DNA of 64,000 bases from Gemmatimonadota bacterium. Lineage in GTDB: Bacteria > Gemmatimonadota > Gemmatimonadetes > Longimicrobiales > Gaopeijiaceae. The position numbers and the translations under genes were made by a program. Under the pieces are notes generated by a model, which had not been told where the DNA came from, did no database searches, and saw only the letters and a list, made by a program, of their open reading frames with translations. Shown one piece after another: positions 36,170 through 45,295 of this stretch. Position 1 is the first letter of the stretch, and each line of letters begins with the position of its first letter. Where the stretch lies: the NCBI GenBank assembly GCA_028873815.1, contig JAPPNN010000011.1, positions 1 to 64,000 of the forward strand, written 5' to 3'.

Positions 36170-37470
36170 CGTGATTCAGTCCAATGCAGGTAGAGGTTCG
36201 ACACGATGCGCCCGCCCAGGAAGGCTACGACGGCTGCCGTGGCCCCGACCCATCCCAGCCCCCAGGCCAGCACGGGGAAGATGACCAGGATGCCCAGCAA
36301 TCCGAGGGTCGTGGCCATCGTGATCGCCTTGGTGCGGCGCATCAACACCATAATCGCGCTCTGGTGCGCCAGCCAGAAGCCGAGTCCGGGCACCGGGATC
36401 AGCACGAGCGCCGGGATTCTGGCGTATCCGGACAACTCGGGCGTCAGCCCCGAAACGGATTCGAACCAGACGCCGAAGAGCGGAGTGAGGACGATCAGCG
36501 CGTAGGCCGCGGTGGTCGCCAGACCCATTCGCACCGCGAAGCGTCCCACGGGCCGGCGGTGTTTGAAGTCGTTCCCGGTGAGCGCGATCGCGGCCTCCTG
36601 GTAGCTGAGGCCCGCGGCGCGGAACAGGAACGAGAGCGAGTGCACGACGGGAAGGACGGCCAGCGACTCGAGCGGATCGCGCGCGCGGCCCACGAAGAAG
36701 GTGAGCATGGGGTGCGTGGACAGCGCGACCAGCGATGTCAGCGCGAGGGGATAGTAGAAGGCGAGGATCGCCCGGTAGCTCATCGGCGCCGTCCCGCTCT
36801 CCTCGGGCGAGGTGGCGAGCACCCGCCGAAGCGCGCCGGTGGCCATGATGCGCGCCGCCACCGCCTCGACGCACACGCCCACGGTAAGGCTTGCGGCGCC
36901 CACCCAGGCACCGTGCAGGTCGGTGAACGCGGGCAGCGTGAATGCGGTGCCCGCCATGGACACCAGGCGGAAGATGGTGCCCACAGCAACCTGCCGCGTC
37001 TGGCCCCCGCTGATCATCACGCCGTGGATGAAGCGCCGGTAGCCGATCGCCGCCGGCCAGGGCAGGTAGATCCACAGCGCCCCGTAGATGATGTCGGCGA
37101 CCTCGCGGGGAAGATCGAGGAGTCCCAGGATCAGCGGCTCGAAGACGGCCGGTACCAGGAGCAGGACGACCAGCAGCGTGGAGAGCGCGTTGAGCCCGTG
37201 CGCGAAAAGACGCAGCTTGCGGTAGCTGTCCCGGTCGCGCACCAGTGCCGTGGCCGCGGTCATGAGCATGATCACCGGCGCCTCGACCAGGATGGCGATG
37301 GCAAAGACCACGCCGTGCGACGCCAGGTTGATCTTGGCTTCGGGCAGGCGCGCGATGGTGGCCGCGATGAGCGGGCCCTCGAGCGCCATCATGACCCAGG
37401 TCGCGGCCAGGGGAGACCAGAACCGCGCGATGTGGCCGGAAGTGAGCGTCCCGCCGGGAGCGGGGTTCAT
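36166..37470 (-). CDS. MOP-superfamily transporter, ANKH/MATE-like
   Basis: A 434-residue integral membrane protein with about 12 hydrophobic segments. The layout and phrases (RFWSPLAATWVMMALEGPLIAATIARL at the N-terminus; FYYPLALTSLVALSTHPMLTFFVGRA at the start of the second half) recall the ANKH/progressive-ankylosis branch of the MOP (MATE) superfamily. It could export small organic anions or be a flippase; the substrate is not readable. It shares its stop with the start of the MBL gene. Confidence 0.6.
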   Translation of the reverse strand: MNPAPGGTLTSGHIARFWSPLAATWVMMALEGPLIAATIARLPEAKINLASHGVVFAIAILVEAPVIMLMTAATALVRDRDSYRKLRLFAHGLNALSTLLVVLLLVPAVFEPLILGLLDLPREVADIIYGALWIYLPWPAAIGYRRFIHGVMISGGQTRQVAVGTIFRLVSMAGTAFTLPAFTDLHGAWVGAASLTVGVCVEAVAARIMATGALRRVLATSPEESGTAPMSYRAILAFYYPLALTSLVALSTHPMLTFFVGRARDPLESLAVLPVVHSLSFLFRAAGLSYQEAAIALTGNDFKHRRPVGRFAVRMGLATTAAYALIVLTPLFGVWFESVSGLTPELSGYARIPALVLIPVPGLGFWLAHQSAIMVLMRRTKAITMATTLGLLGILVIFPVLAWGLGWVGATAAVVAFLGGRIVSNLYLHWTESR

Positions 37471-37555
37471 GTTTAATCAGTCTCCGCGCGGACCGAAGAG
37501 CCGCTTGATTGGGGATGAACGACAGCAACTACGATAACGTCGCGGCAAACAGGCG

Positions 37556-38491
37556 ATGAGAGAGGCGGGCGCGGGCATGGGCCAGAGTGAAGCTCGGGTT
37601 GTGGACGCCTTCGGCGAACCCGGCGCCTGGGGCGAATGCCGCCCGGGCGGACGGGGCGCGCTCTGGCTGCGCGTGGCGCGTTCCTTTCCCGGCAGCCGGC
37701 CCTGGAGCCGGTTCGCGCTTCTCGCCCGCCGCGCCGCGCGCCGGCACCTTGCCGGCCCCGTCGACACGCGGGTCTGGGGGCAGCGCCTGCGCCTCTACCC
37801 GGACCGCTCGGTCTCGGAGGCCAGGATCCTGTTTCTGCCCCGTTCCTGGGACCGGGCCGAACGCAGGCTCCTCGCGAAGTGGGCGAGGCCGGGATTCACC
37901 TTCGTGGACGTCGGCGCCAACGTCGGCGGCTACTCCTTCTGGGTCCTGTCGCTGGTCCGCACCTCCGTGCGCGTCGTCGCAGTGGAGCCCAACCCCGATC
38001 TGGCGCGGCAACTCCGGTTCAACGTGGGCATCAACGGCGCGCAGGACCGCGTGCGCGTGTTGGAGGCGGCGGTTGGAGCGGTCCGAGACACGGGTGCGCT
38101 GGTTGTCCATCCGCGGAACTCGGGCGAGGGGCGGCTGGCCGAGGTGGGGGAGCGCCCGGAGTATGCGACTGCCCGGGATTCCACCGGAGCCGGTCGTGTC
38201 GCCCCGCCGACCATCCCGGTGCGCATCGTCACCCTGGCCGACATTGTCAGGGACGCGGGGCTCGACCGCCTCGACTGTCTCAAGGTCGACGTGGAGGGGC
38301 ACGAGCCCGATGTCATCCAGCCCTTCCTTCGTGACGCGCCACATGGACTGTGGCCTCGACACCTCATCGTCGAACTCAAGACCGGTCGGCGCGACGGGCA
38401 GCGGTCGGCCGAACTGGAATCCTGGCTCATTGCCCGTGGCTACCGCCTCGAATTGCGCACACGGCTGAACGGGCTCTTCCGGCTGGCCTGA
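37556..38491 (+). CDS. FkbM-family methyltransferase
   Basis: A 311-residue SAM-dependent methyltransferase. FVDVGANVGGYSFW is motif I, VVAVEPNPDLARQLRFNV motif II and LDCLKVDVEGHEPDVI the FkbM signature before the acceptor domain. FkbM proteins methylate hydroxyls of sugars or secondary metabolites. Start is ATG 37556; an in-frame ATG 21 bases on is also possible. It stands alone between a transporter and an outer-membrane protein. Confidence 0.83.
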   Translation: MREAGAGMGQSEARVVDAFGEPGAWGECRPGGRGALWLRVARSFPGSRPWSRFALLARRAARRHLAGPVDTRVWGQRLRLYPDRSVSEARILFLPRSWDRAERRLLAKWARPGFTFVDVGANVGGYSFWVLSLVRTSVRVVAVEPNPDLARQLRFNVGINGAQDRVRVLEAAVGAVRDTGALVVHPRNSGEGRLAEVGERPEYATARDSTGAGRVAPPTIPVRIVTLADIVRDAGLDRLDCLKVDVEGHEPDVIQPFLRDAPHGLWPRHLIVELKTGRRDGQRSAELESWLIARGYRLELRTRLNGLFRLA

Positions 38492-38597
38492 GGCCGCGTT
38501 CGGTGGCCGGAAGCCGCGGGGAGGTGGCCCGCATCGCGGGAGCCGGGCTATGTTGCAGCTGTCACCAACAGGGACGCACGCACGAGGAGTCCGCCAG

Positions 38598-39305
38598 ATG
38601 AAGTCGCTCTCCCGTCTCACCATCGCTTTTGCCGTCACCGGCCTGGTCACGATCGCCTCGTCCGAAGCCGGATCGGCGCAGGCGCGGCCGGAAGCTGTGA
38701 CGCGCGCATCCCAGCCGGACGGCTGGGCGATCTCGTTCGCCCCGAGGCTCGGGTATTTCCTGCCCCAGCACGGCGGGGACCAGAGCACCGCGCGGCGGCC
38801 CACCTACGGCATGGAACTGGCGGCGAAGCGCAGGGGCTCCTGGTACGGCGTCAGGGCGCTGTTCGAGCGCTCGACGCGCTGGACCCCGCGGAGCGATCCG
38901 GCAAGCAGCATCCTGTCCAACGGCCTGACCGTATTCGACGATGGTCAGGACTCGCAGTACTTCGAGACCGTGGTCGTGGATCTCATGGCCTACACTCCGT
39001 CATACGACGGCGTCCGGGCCTACATGTTCTCGGGCGTCGGCTCCAAGATCATCGGCTCTCCGGAGCAGACGCCCATCCTGCCCTATTCCCTTGTCGGCCA
39101 CCAGCGCGCACGCACGCTGCACGGCGGATTCGGAATCGAGGCGCCCGTGGGCGGCGGCGCGGCCGTCTTCGAGGTGGGCGACTACTACGGCAGGAACGGC
39201 GGCGAGGACCGCGTGCACGACATTCACATCACCCTGATGGCCCGCCTCTCGGGCGTCGGCGACTTCATCAGGACCCTTGTCACGGGCGAAGACTCGGACG
39301 GGTAG
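38598..39305 (+). CDS. Probable outer-membrane beta-barrel protein
   Basis: A 235-residue exported protein: signal peptide (to about residue 29, SAQA), then alternating amphipathic strands such as WAISFAPRLGYFLPQ, GVRALFERS, FETVVVDLMAYTP, RAYMFSGVGSKI and DIHITLMARLSGV, the pattern of an 8-10-strand barrel. GAGGAG sits upstream of the ATG at 38598, which decides the start. No named family. Confidence 0.6.
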   Translation: MKSLSRLTIAFAVTGLVTIASSEAGSAQARPEAVTRASQPDGWAISFAPRLGYFLPQHGGDQSTARRPTYGMELAAKRRGSWYGVRALFERSTRWTPRSDPASSILSNGLTVFDDGQDSQYFETVVVDLMAYTPSYDGVRAYMFSGVGSKIIGSPEQTPILPYSLVGHQRARTLHGGFGIEAPVGGGAAVFEVGDYYGRNGGEDRVHDIHITLMARLSGVGDFIRTLVTGEDSDG

Positions 39306-39363
39306 GCAACCGCGCGGCAGGTCGGCCGGGAGCGGTCCGCGAAGCGTGCGCGGCCCGCGGAGC

Positions 39364-40287
39364 ATGCGCGGTCTGCGGGTGGTGCGCCACGCGGATCCGC
39401 GCGCCTTCCTCGACCGGGCCGAGCCCTGGCTGCTGCAGCGCGAAGCCGAGAACAACCTGCCCCTCGGAGTGGCTGCCTCCCTGGTGGGCGCCCGCCCGGC
39501 GTCGTCGCCGGGTCCCGCGGCGGCATCCGCGCACTCAGCGGCGTCGCCCTCGGGTGTCGAGCCGGCATCCCCACCTCCTCTCTACTTCGCGACGATCGAG
39601 TCGGGCAGCGACGTGGTCGGGTGCGCCTTCCGCACGCCGCCCTACAAGTTGGGCCTGACGCACATGCCCCTGGACGCAATCGAACTTCTGTCCCGGGATG
39701 TGGCCGATGTGTACGAGGAGATACCGGCGGTGCTGGCGCCGAACCCGGTCGCCCGCGCCTTCGGCGACGCCTGGAGCAAACTCAGGGGTGTAAGCGCCAG
39801 GCCCGGAGCCCGGCAGCGAATTCACATCCTGGAGCGTGTGGTGCTCCCTGCGCGAATGGCTCCGGGAGCAATGCGGCCTGCACGACCCGCGGACATCCCG
39901 CTCGTCGCCGGGTGGCTGGAATCGTTCGTGCGGGAGAGCGGTCTGAGTGATCCTGGAGATCCCCTCGAGCACGCCCATCGGTTGTGTGGCCGGGAGCGAG
40001 GGAACCGCTTGCTGGCGCTATGGATGAATGAGGAGCCCGTCTCGATGGCCGGGTTCCCGGCGCGCACACGCCACGGGGTCCGAATCGGCTATGTCTACAC
40101 ACCCGACGAGCATCGCCGCCGGGGCTACGCCACCACGCTGGTGGCCCAGCTCAGCGGCCATGCGCTCGACTTGGGATTCAGCCACTGCGTCCTCTACACC
40201 GACCTCGCGAATCCCACGTCCAACAAGATCTACCGCGAGGTCGGGTACCGCCCGCTCCAGGATGTCATGGATGTCGACTTTGAGTAG
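39364..40287 (+). CDS. GNAT-family N-acetyltransferase
   Basis: A 307-residue two-part protein. The C-terminal half (about 195-307) is a GNAT fold: RIGYVYTPDEHRRRGYATTLVAQLSGHALD contains the R/Q-x-x-G-x-G/A acetyl-CoA loop (RRRGYA) and LYTDLANPTSNKIYREVGYRP the typical NxxS/Y end. The N-terminal half (about 1-190) is a second, degenerate GNAT-like domain, as in tandem FeeM/DUF-type acetyltransferases. Acceptor unknown. The upstream in-frame GTG at 39277 would add 29 residues of low complexity. Confidence 0.8.
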   Translation: MRGLRVVRHADPRAFLDRAEPWLLQREAENNLPLGVAASLVGARPASSPGPAAASAHSAASPSGVEPASPPPLYFATIESGSDVVGCAFRTPPYKLGLTHMPLDAIELLSRDVADVYEEIPAVLAPNPVARAFGDAWSKLRGVSARPGARQRIHILERVVLPARMAPGAMRPARPADIPLVAGWLESFVRESGLSDPGDPLEHAHRLCGRERGNRLLALWMNEEPVSMAGFPARTRHGVRIGYVYTPDEHRRRGYATTLVAQLSGHALDLGFSHCVLYTDLANPTSNKIYREVGYRPLQDVMDVDFE

Positions 40288-40296
40288 TCTTCTCGG

Positions 40297-41346
40297 ATGA
40301 TCGATCTCCGCAGCGACACGGTGACCCGCCCTTCGCCGGCCATGCGCGAGGCGATGGCCCAGGCCGTCGTCGGCGACGACGTCTACGGCGACGACCCGAC
40401 CGTCAAGCGCCTGGAGGCCCGGACCGCGGAGTTGCTCGGCAAGGAGGACGCCGTCTACATGCCGACCGGTTCGATGACTAACCAGGTGGCGATCCGCGCC
40501 CACACCGAGCCGGGCGACCTCGTCCTTATGGACGCCGCGTCCCACGTCGTGCGCTCGGAGGGGGGAGGGCCGGCGGCGCTGTCGGGGGTCACCGCTCAGC
40601 GCATTGCCGGCGATCGGGGCATCTTCACGGCCGATCAGGTGCGCGACGCGCTGGGAACGTCCCACCCGGGGTCGCCCTCCACGCTCGCCCCTCCACCGAC
40701 CCTGCTCTGCGTGGAGAACACCCACAACGGCGGGGGAGGCAGCATCTGGCCCCTGGAGCAAATCGACGCCGTCGTCGGCGTCGCCCGCGCCGCCGGGCTC
40801 GGTTGCCACCTCGACGGCGCGCGCGTCTGGAACGCCTCCGCCGCGACCGGGATCCCGCCGGCCCGCTACGCGCGCGACTTCGACAGCGTGTCGGTGTGTT
40901 TTTCGAAGGCGCTGGGTGCGCCGGTGGGTTCGGCCCTGGCCGGTTCCGAGGACTTTGTGCGGCGGGCGAGGCGGTTCAAGCAGCTGTTCGGCGGCGGGTT
41001 CAGGCAGGCCGGCGTCATCGCGGCGGGGGCACGGTACGCTCTGGAGCACCACCGCGAGTGCCTGAAGGAGGATCATGCCAAGGCGGGCCTCCTTGCCGAT
41101 GCGCTGGCCGGGCTCCCGGGCGTGGATCTGGTCCGGGACCACGTGGAGACCAACATCCTCCGCTTCTCCGTGCGCCCCCCGGCGGGCGACTTCGTGGACG
41201 CGTGCATCGAGCACGGCGTCAGGATGCTGGTGTCGGGACGCCACGATGTGCGGGCGGTGATGCACCGGGACATCTCGATGAGCGACGCCGAGCGAGCGGC
41301 TCAGGTCATCCGCGAAGTGATGCCGACGCTCGTTCCGTCAGGATGA
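40297..41346 (+). CDS. ltaE: Low-specificity L-threonine aldolase
   Basis: A 349-residue PLP enzyme that cleaves L-threonine/allo-threonine to glycine and acetaldehyde. The N-terminus MIDLRSDTVTRPSPAMREAMAQAVVGDDVYGDDPTV is the family hallmark (abridged here to the first stretch: MIDLRSDTVTRPSPAMREAM). PTGSMTNQVA, ENTHNGGGG, LDGARVWNA and the Schiff-base Lys in SVCFSKALGAPVGS follow. It starts 9 bases after the GNAT gene, with a likely common transcript, and overlaps the DUF6483-like gene at its stop by 9 bases, convergent. Confidence 0.9.
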   Translation: MIDLRSDTVTRPSPAMREAMAQAVVGDDVYGDDPTVKRLEARTAELLGKEDAVYMPTGSMTNQVAIRAHTEPGDLVLMDAASHVVRSEGGGPAALSGVTAQRIAGDRGIFTADQVRDALGTSHPGSPSTLAPPPTLLCVENTHNGGGGSIWPLEQIDAVVGVARAAGLGCHLDGARVWNASAATGIPPARYARDFDSVSVCFSKALGAPVGSALAGSEDFVRRARRFKQLFGGGFRQAGVIAAGARYALEHHRECLKEDHAKAGLLADALAGLPGVDLVRDHVETNILRFSVRPPAGDFVDACIEHGVRMLVSGRHDVRAVMHRDISMSDAERAAQVIREVMPTLVPSG

Positions 41347-41790
41347 CCGTCCGTTTCCGGAGCGCGTGGTCCCGGCGATCAGCGCTTCGATCTCCTTGAT
41401 GCGCTCGCTGGCCTCCGGGAATCCGGTCAGAAAGGCGCCCCGGGGCGCGACCAGCGTGAAGAGCGCGGCGGCCTTGGCGAGGGAGGAATGCGCCAACTGC
41501 GCGTCTCCCGAGGACAGCAGGCTTATCCCGTCCGTCATCAGCACCTCGGCCAGCAGCCAGCAGCGCGCAGGATCGACCTCGCCCGTGGGCGCCATCATCG
41601 CCGGGAGCGCGTCGATGGACGCCGCGCGGGCGAGGTCCAGATCCATGCCTGCGCCGGCCGCCGCGCGACGCAGGGTGTCCTCCACGTCGGCCGCCCGGGC
41701 CGAGCCGCCCAGGATCGCCCTGCGCAACGCGATCAGCACCGCGCCCAGCTCCTCGATCACCCGCAGGATGTAGTCGCGCTGCACCATCAT
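41338..41790 (-). CDS. DUF6483-like small helical protein
   Basis: A 150-residue protein rich in Ala, Leu and Arg, predicted helical, opening MMVQRDYILRVIEELGAVL. This opening is typical of the DUF6483 family (unknown role). It starts with an ATGA overlap with the DUF1854 gene, so it is the third member of the ABC unit. No signal peptide. The first ATG of the tandem pair at 41790 is used; the second at 41787 is equally possible. Confidence 0.65.
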   Translation of the reverse strand: MMVQRDYILRVIEELGAVLIALRRAILGGSARAADVEDTLRRAAAGAGMDLDLARAASIDALPAMMAPTGEVDPARCWLLAEVLMTDGISLLSSGDAQLAHSSLAKAAALFTLVAPRGAFLTGFPEASERIKEIEALIAGTTRSGNGRSS

Positions 41791-42263
41791 CCGGCGTACG
41801 CCCAGAGCCAATCGCGGCTCCCCGAATCCAGTGCCTCCGGATCGGGGACGTGATACAGGTCGCCGGCCAGGTCGCGAATCAGCAGGCCGCCGCCGGCAAT
41901 CTGCACGGGCCAGTCGTCCAGCCGCGTCTGGAACCGCCGTGACCCCTGGCGTGTTCGGACTGCCCAGTGCCGAATCTCAACCTCCTCGGAGACGTCTACA
42001 ACTGCGGTAATCTCCAGCAGGAATCCGGCCGCGACAAGCGCACGCTCGAGCGCGGCGCGCGACTTCTCGCCCAGCTCCGACACGTCGCGAACGTAGGCGA
42101 ACTCCTCTTCGTCATGGTCCCGCAGGGAGATGTGCCGGGCCGGATCGGACCACGGAAAGCACCGGTGAACCACGACCGGTGCGCTGCGTCCCCCGGCCTC
42201 GGCCCACAGCTGTCCGTCGGGCCGCCAGCGCAGCACGGCCCGGCCTTGGTCTGAAGTCCCCAT
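41787..42263 (-). CDS. DUF1854 protein, partner of the ABC exporter
   Basis: A 158-residue protein with the DUF1854 pattern: HRCFPWSDPARHISLRDHDEEEFAYVRDVSELGEKSRAALERALVAAGFLLEI and WAVRTRQGSRRFQTRL...LLIRDLAGDLYHVPDP. Close relatives in Burkholderiales are named cyanophycin-metabolism-associated because of their gene neighbourhood; no cyanophycin synthetase lies here. I prefer the ATG at 42263 over GTG 42284 because GAGAGGGAAA is right before it. The GTG gives a start just 1 base from the ABC stop. Confidence 0.8.
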   Translation of the reverse strand: MGTSDQGRAVLRWRPDGQLWAEAGGRSAPVVVHRCFPWSDPARHISLRDHDEEEFAYVRDVSELGEKSRAALERALVAAGFLLEITAVVDVSEEVEIRHWAVRTRQGSRRFQTRLDDWPVQIAGGGLLIRDLAGDLYHVPDPEALDSGSRDWLWAYAG

Positions 42264-42285
42264 TTTCCCTCTCGCTCTGCTCACT

Positions 42286-44595
42286 TCAATCGTCCTTTCG
42301 TATTTCGATCTGCAACTCGTAGAGCCTTCTATAGACTCCGTCCTCGATCGCCAACAGCTCTTCCTGGGTACCCGCTTCGGCGAGGTGCCCGTTCTTCATT
42401 ACGAAGATCCTGTCCGCTCGTGCCAACGTCGAAAGCCGGTGCGCGATCGCGAACACGGTTCTGCCGGAAACCAGCCGGTCGATCGCCTCCTGGATCTTGC
42501 GCTCGGTCTCGGTGTCGACCGCCGAGGTGGCCTCGTCCAGGATCAGGATCCGCGGGTCGTGAAGGATCGCGCGGGCGATCGACACGCGCTGGCGCTCACC
42601 CCCGGACAGCGTCTGTCCCCGTTCCCCGACCACCGTGTCGTAACCCAGCGGCAGCCGGCAGATGAAGTCGTGTGCATTGGCCGCCCGCGACGCCTCCACC
42701 ACCGCGTCGAGCGACGCGTCCGGGTCACCGTAGCGGATGTTCTCCAGGATCGAGCCGTGGAACAGGTACGGGTCCTGCAGCACGATCCCGATCTGGCGCC
42801 GGTAGTGTCCGGTGTCGAGCGTGCGGACATCGGTTCCGTCGATGAGCACGCGCCCGCCCGTGGCGTCGTAGAAGCGCGCGATGAGGTTCGTGACGGTCGT
42901 CTTCCCCCCGCCCGAGGGTCCCACGAGTCCGATCATCTCGCCGGGCTGGACCGAGAACGACACGCCCTTCACCACCTGCTTGACGCCGTCGTAGCCGAAG
43001 GTCACGGCGTCGAACTCCACCGCTCCGCGCACCGGCTCCAGCCGCACTGGCCGCGCCGCGTCACGCACCTCCGGCTCCGTGTCCAGCACCTCGAAGACGC
43101 GGTGGGCCGAACTCGTCGCCCGGTTCATCACCCGGGTCATCTGGCCGATGACCTCGATGGGCTGCACGTACATCGTCATGTACAGGAGGAACGACACGAA
43201 CGTGCCCGGCGTGAGGTTGCCCGGGCTCCCGGGTGTGCCCAGAAGCCGCGGCACGGCAAGCGCCCACACGGCCATGGTCATGACGTGAATCCCCAGCATC
43301 AGGGCGGGCCAGAAGACCGTCCAGACACGGTGAATGCGGTTGAATTCGCGCATGGCCGAGTCGTTGCTGTGATCGAAGCGCTGCTTCTCGCGGTCCTCCT
43401 GGTTGAACGCCTTCACCACGCGCATCCCGGGGATCGTGTCGGACAGGATGTCCGTGAGGCCCGACCACTTCCGCCACGCCCGCGCGAACAGGCGGTGGAT
43501 GCGCTCGCCGTGCCGGAAGATCGACCAGCACAACAGGGGCACGGGCAGGATCATGACCAGACCCAGGCGCCAGTCCAGGTTGAGCAGCACGGCGCTCAGG
43601 CCCATGAGCATGACGGCCGACAGCGACACGTCCACAATCCCGAAGGCCAGGAACTCCCACAGCCGGTCCGTGTCCGAGCTGACCCGCGTGATGAGGCCAC
43701 CCGTCTTCTTCCTGGCATAGAAGCTCAGGCTCAGACGCTGCAGATGCTCGTACAGTTCGGTGCGCAGGTCCCGCGCCACGTACTCGCCGAGCACGCTCAT
43801 CTGCTTCAGGCGGACGTGCGCCGCCCCCTCCCGCAACAGGTACATCAGCGCCATGCCGGCCACCGCGACCCACGCCGTCCGCAGGGCGTCGGCCATGGCG
43901 AGCGACCCCTCGCGGGCGGGCCTGACGACCTCGTCGATCAGGTAGCCCGCCAGGAAGGGCGGCACGAGGCTCACTCCGGTGATCAGGGCCGCCGCGGCGA
44001 AACCGGCCAGCAACCGCGTCTTGTACGGCCCCAGGTAAGAGAGCAGCCTCCACAGGACCGCCCTGCGGGTGCCCCCCACCAGCGCCTGTGCCTCGCGCAC
44101 GGGGCCGGCCACGCCTCTCTCGTAATCGAGGTCCGCGTCGGCGGGCGACGTTGCTTCGGCGTGGTCGACGGAAGTCACGGTGGCCGCCCGCTCGACACCG
44201 GCTTCGAGCACGAAGCGAAGATTCTCCATCGCGCGCCGCTGGCGGTGCGTGTAGCGCAGACTCGCCAGGGGCCGCTCACCCGCGGGCCCCAGGACCAGGA
44301 GGACCGTGCTGCTCAGCCCTGGGATCTCCCGGACGGCCTCGACGTCCCTGCGCTCGAAGGAGTCGATCCTCCACGAGCCGTCGCTGCGCCGGATCGCGGT
44401 CGCCCCCCGCGAGGGCCCCACCGCGAACCACCGCTCGGTGAGCGCCAAGGCCTCGTCCAGGTCGGCCATCGCGTAGAGCTGCACGGGCTCCCCGTCCCAG
44501 CGGTCCTCGATGCGCCGCCGCAACTCGGCGGGCATGCGCGCCGGCTGATCCGTGTAGCGCTCAATGATTCTCGTGTCTTGTGTCAGGTGTGACAT
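42286..44595 (-). CDS. ABC exporter (fused permease and ATPase) with N-terminal extra domain
   Basis: A 769-residue half-transporter. Residues about 1-170 form a non-standard cytosolic domain (AELRRRIEDRWDGEPVQLYAMADLDEALALTERWF); 190-470 is the six-helix ABC1 exporter domain; 515-769 the ATPase with Walker A GPSGGGKTT, signature LSGGERQRV, Walker B ILILDEATSA and H-loop IAHRLSTL. The N-terminal domain plus DUF1854 neighbour is the arrangement of the so-called cyanophycin-associated exporters. Substrate unknown. It is preceded by a strong hairpin that may attenuate it. Confidence 0.9.
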   Translation of the reverse strand: MSHLTQDTRIIERYTDQPARMPAELRRRIEDRWDGEPVQLYAMADLDEALALTERWFAVGPSRGATAIRRSDGSWRIDSFERRDVEAVREIPGLSSTVLLVLGPAGERPLASLRYTHRQRRAMENLRFVLEAGVERAATVTSVDHAEATSPADADLDYERGVAGPVREAQALVGGTRRAVLWRLLSYLGPYKTRLLAGFAAAALITGVSLVPPFLAGYLIDEVVRPAREGSLAMADALRTAWVAVAGMALMYLLREGAAHVRLKQMSVLGEYVARDLRTELYEHLQRLSLSFYARKKTGGLITRVSSDTDRLWEFLAFGIVDVSLSAVMLMGLSAVLLNLDWRLGLVMILPVPLLCWSIFRHGERIHRLFARAWRKWSGLTDILSDTIPGMRVVKAFNQEDREKQRFDHSNDSAMREFNRIHRVWTVFWPALMLGIHVMTMAVWALAVPRLLGTPGSPGNLTPGTFVSFLLYMTMYVQPIEVIGQMTRVMNRATSSAHRVFEVLDTEPEVRDAARPVRLEPVRGAVEFDAVTFGYDGVKQVVKGVSFSVQPGEMIGLVGPSGGGKTTVTNLIARFYDATGGRVLIDGTDVRTLDTGHYRRQIGIVLQDPYLFHGSILENIRYGDPDASLDAVVEASRAANAHDFICRLPLGYDTVVGERGQTLSGGERQRVSIARAILHDPRILILDEATSAVDTETERKIQEAIDRLVSGRTVFAIAHRLSTLARADRIFVMKNGHLAEAGTQEELLAIEDGVYRRLYELQIEIRKDD

Positions 44596-44620
44596 GCTTT
44601 CTGCTGGCTCCTCAAAAGAA

Positions 44621-44657
44621 ATCGGCCCCCCGGCGATGTGAGCGCCGGGGGGCCGAT
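44621..44657 (-). terminator. Intrinsic terminator or attenuator before the ABC gene
   Basis: A perfect 15-base-pair stem (44621-44635 with 44643-44657) and seven-base loop. On the minus strand it is followed by ATTTCTTTTGAGG, a T-rich tract, so it terminates minus-strand transcripts entering the ABC gene, whose ATG is 26 bases on, just after the RBS GAGGAG. This position suits an attenuator in the leader RNA. Confidence 0.65.
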
Positions 44658-44687
44658 TCGGTCCCGATGAACGTCTTGTCTACCGTT

Positions 44688-44753
44688 CTATGGCGCTCTC
44701 TCTCTGGTCGCGGCCGCGACGCGGTCCCTGGCGTTGTGGGTCGTCGGTCTCAT
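44688..44753 (-). other. Possible short leader ORF before the attenuator
   Basis: A 21-codon frame opening MRPTTHNARD and ending at a TAG about 31 bases before the hairpin at 44657. It contains five Arg codons. The ribosome binding site is weak, so its existence is a guess; an attenuation scheme needs a leader of this kind. Confidence 0.3.
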
Positions 44754-44857
44754 TGCTTCGCCGTGTGTCGAGAGTGAAGGTTGTCCACCTGCGTGAACCG
44801 GTTACTACGGGGCCGTCTCCGACAAGGTTTCGGCGCCCGGTGGGGAGAGGACATGCG

Positions 44858-45295
44858 ATGACGCCGAAGTGTTGGGCCGTGTTCGTGGCGCGGGTGATCC
44901 TGGGGCTCATCTTCTTCGCCGCCGGATTCTGGAAGGTGTTCCGGCTGGGAGCGGTCGAGCACGCCCGCGGCCTGTTCGTGGAACCCTACGCTGCCAGCCC
45001 GTTGCCCGAATGGTCGCTCTGGTTCACCGGCGTCGTGGTCCCGTACGTGGAGCTCATCGGCGGCGCGCTCATGCTGGCCGGCTGGAAGCGCTTTGCGGCC
45101 GCCGTCGGGTTGGGGTGCGTCCTGATCCTGGTCACCTTCGGGCACCTCCTGGCCGAGCCGCTGTACGCGTTCCACACCCACGTGATCCCGCGCGTCCTGC
45201 TGCTGATCGTAGTGCTGGCGCTCTTCGAAGAGGACCGGTTGAGTCTGGATTCGTGGCTGGCCGGGAGACGCCAGGCTGCCTCGCCTACCCCATGA
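44858..45295 (+). CDS. DoxX/MauE-type small membrane protein
   Basis: A 145-residue four-helix membrane protein: ARVILGLIFFAAGFWKVFRLG, WFTGVVVPYVELIGGALMLAG, AAVGLGCVLILVTFGHLL and RVLLLIVVLALFEE. It resembles DoxX/MauE-type quinone- or redox-linked proteins. The ATG at 44858 is used; a GAGAGGACATGCG stretch precedes it. It overlaps the MerB-like selenoprotein gene by ATGA, so the two are certainly co-transcribed and coupled. A link to mercury or redox supply is inference. Confidence 0.75.
   Translation: MTPKCWAVFVARVILGLIFFAAGFWKVFRLGAVEHARGLFVEPYAASPLPEWSLWFTGVVVPYVELIGGALMLAGWKRFAAAVGLGCVLILVTFGHLLAEPLYAFHTHVIPRVLLLIVVLALFEEDRLSLDSWLAGRRQAASPTP

Noticed and set aside
41787..44595. Cyanophycin metabolism as the role of the ABC/DUF1854 unit
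   Set aside because: No cyanophycin synthetase or cyanophycinase in the window; the name comes only from other bacteria.
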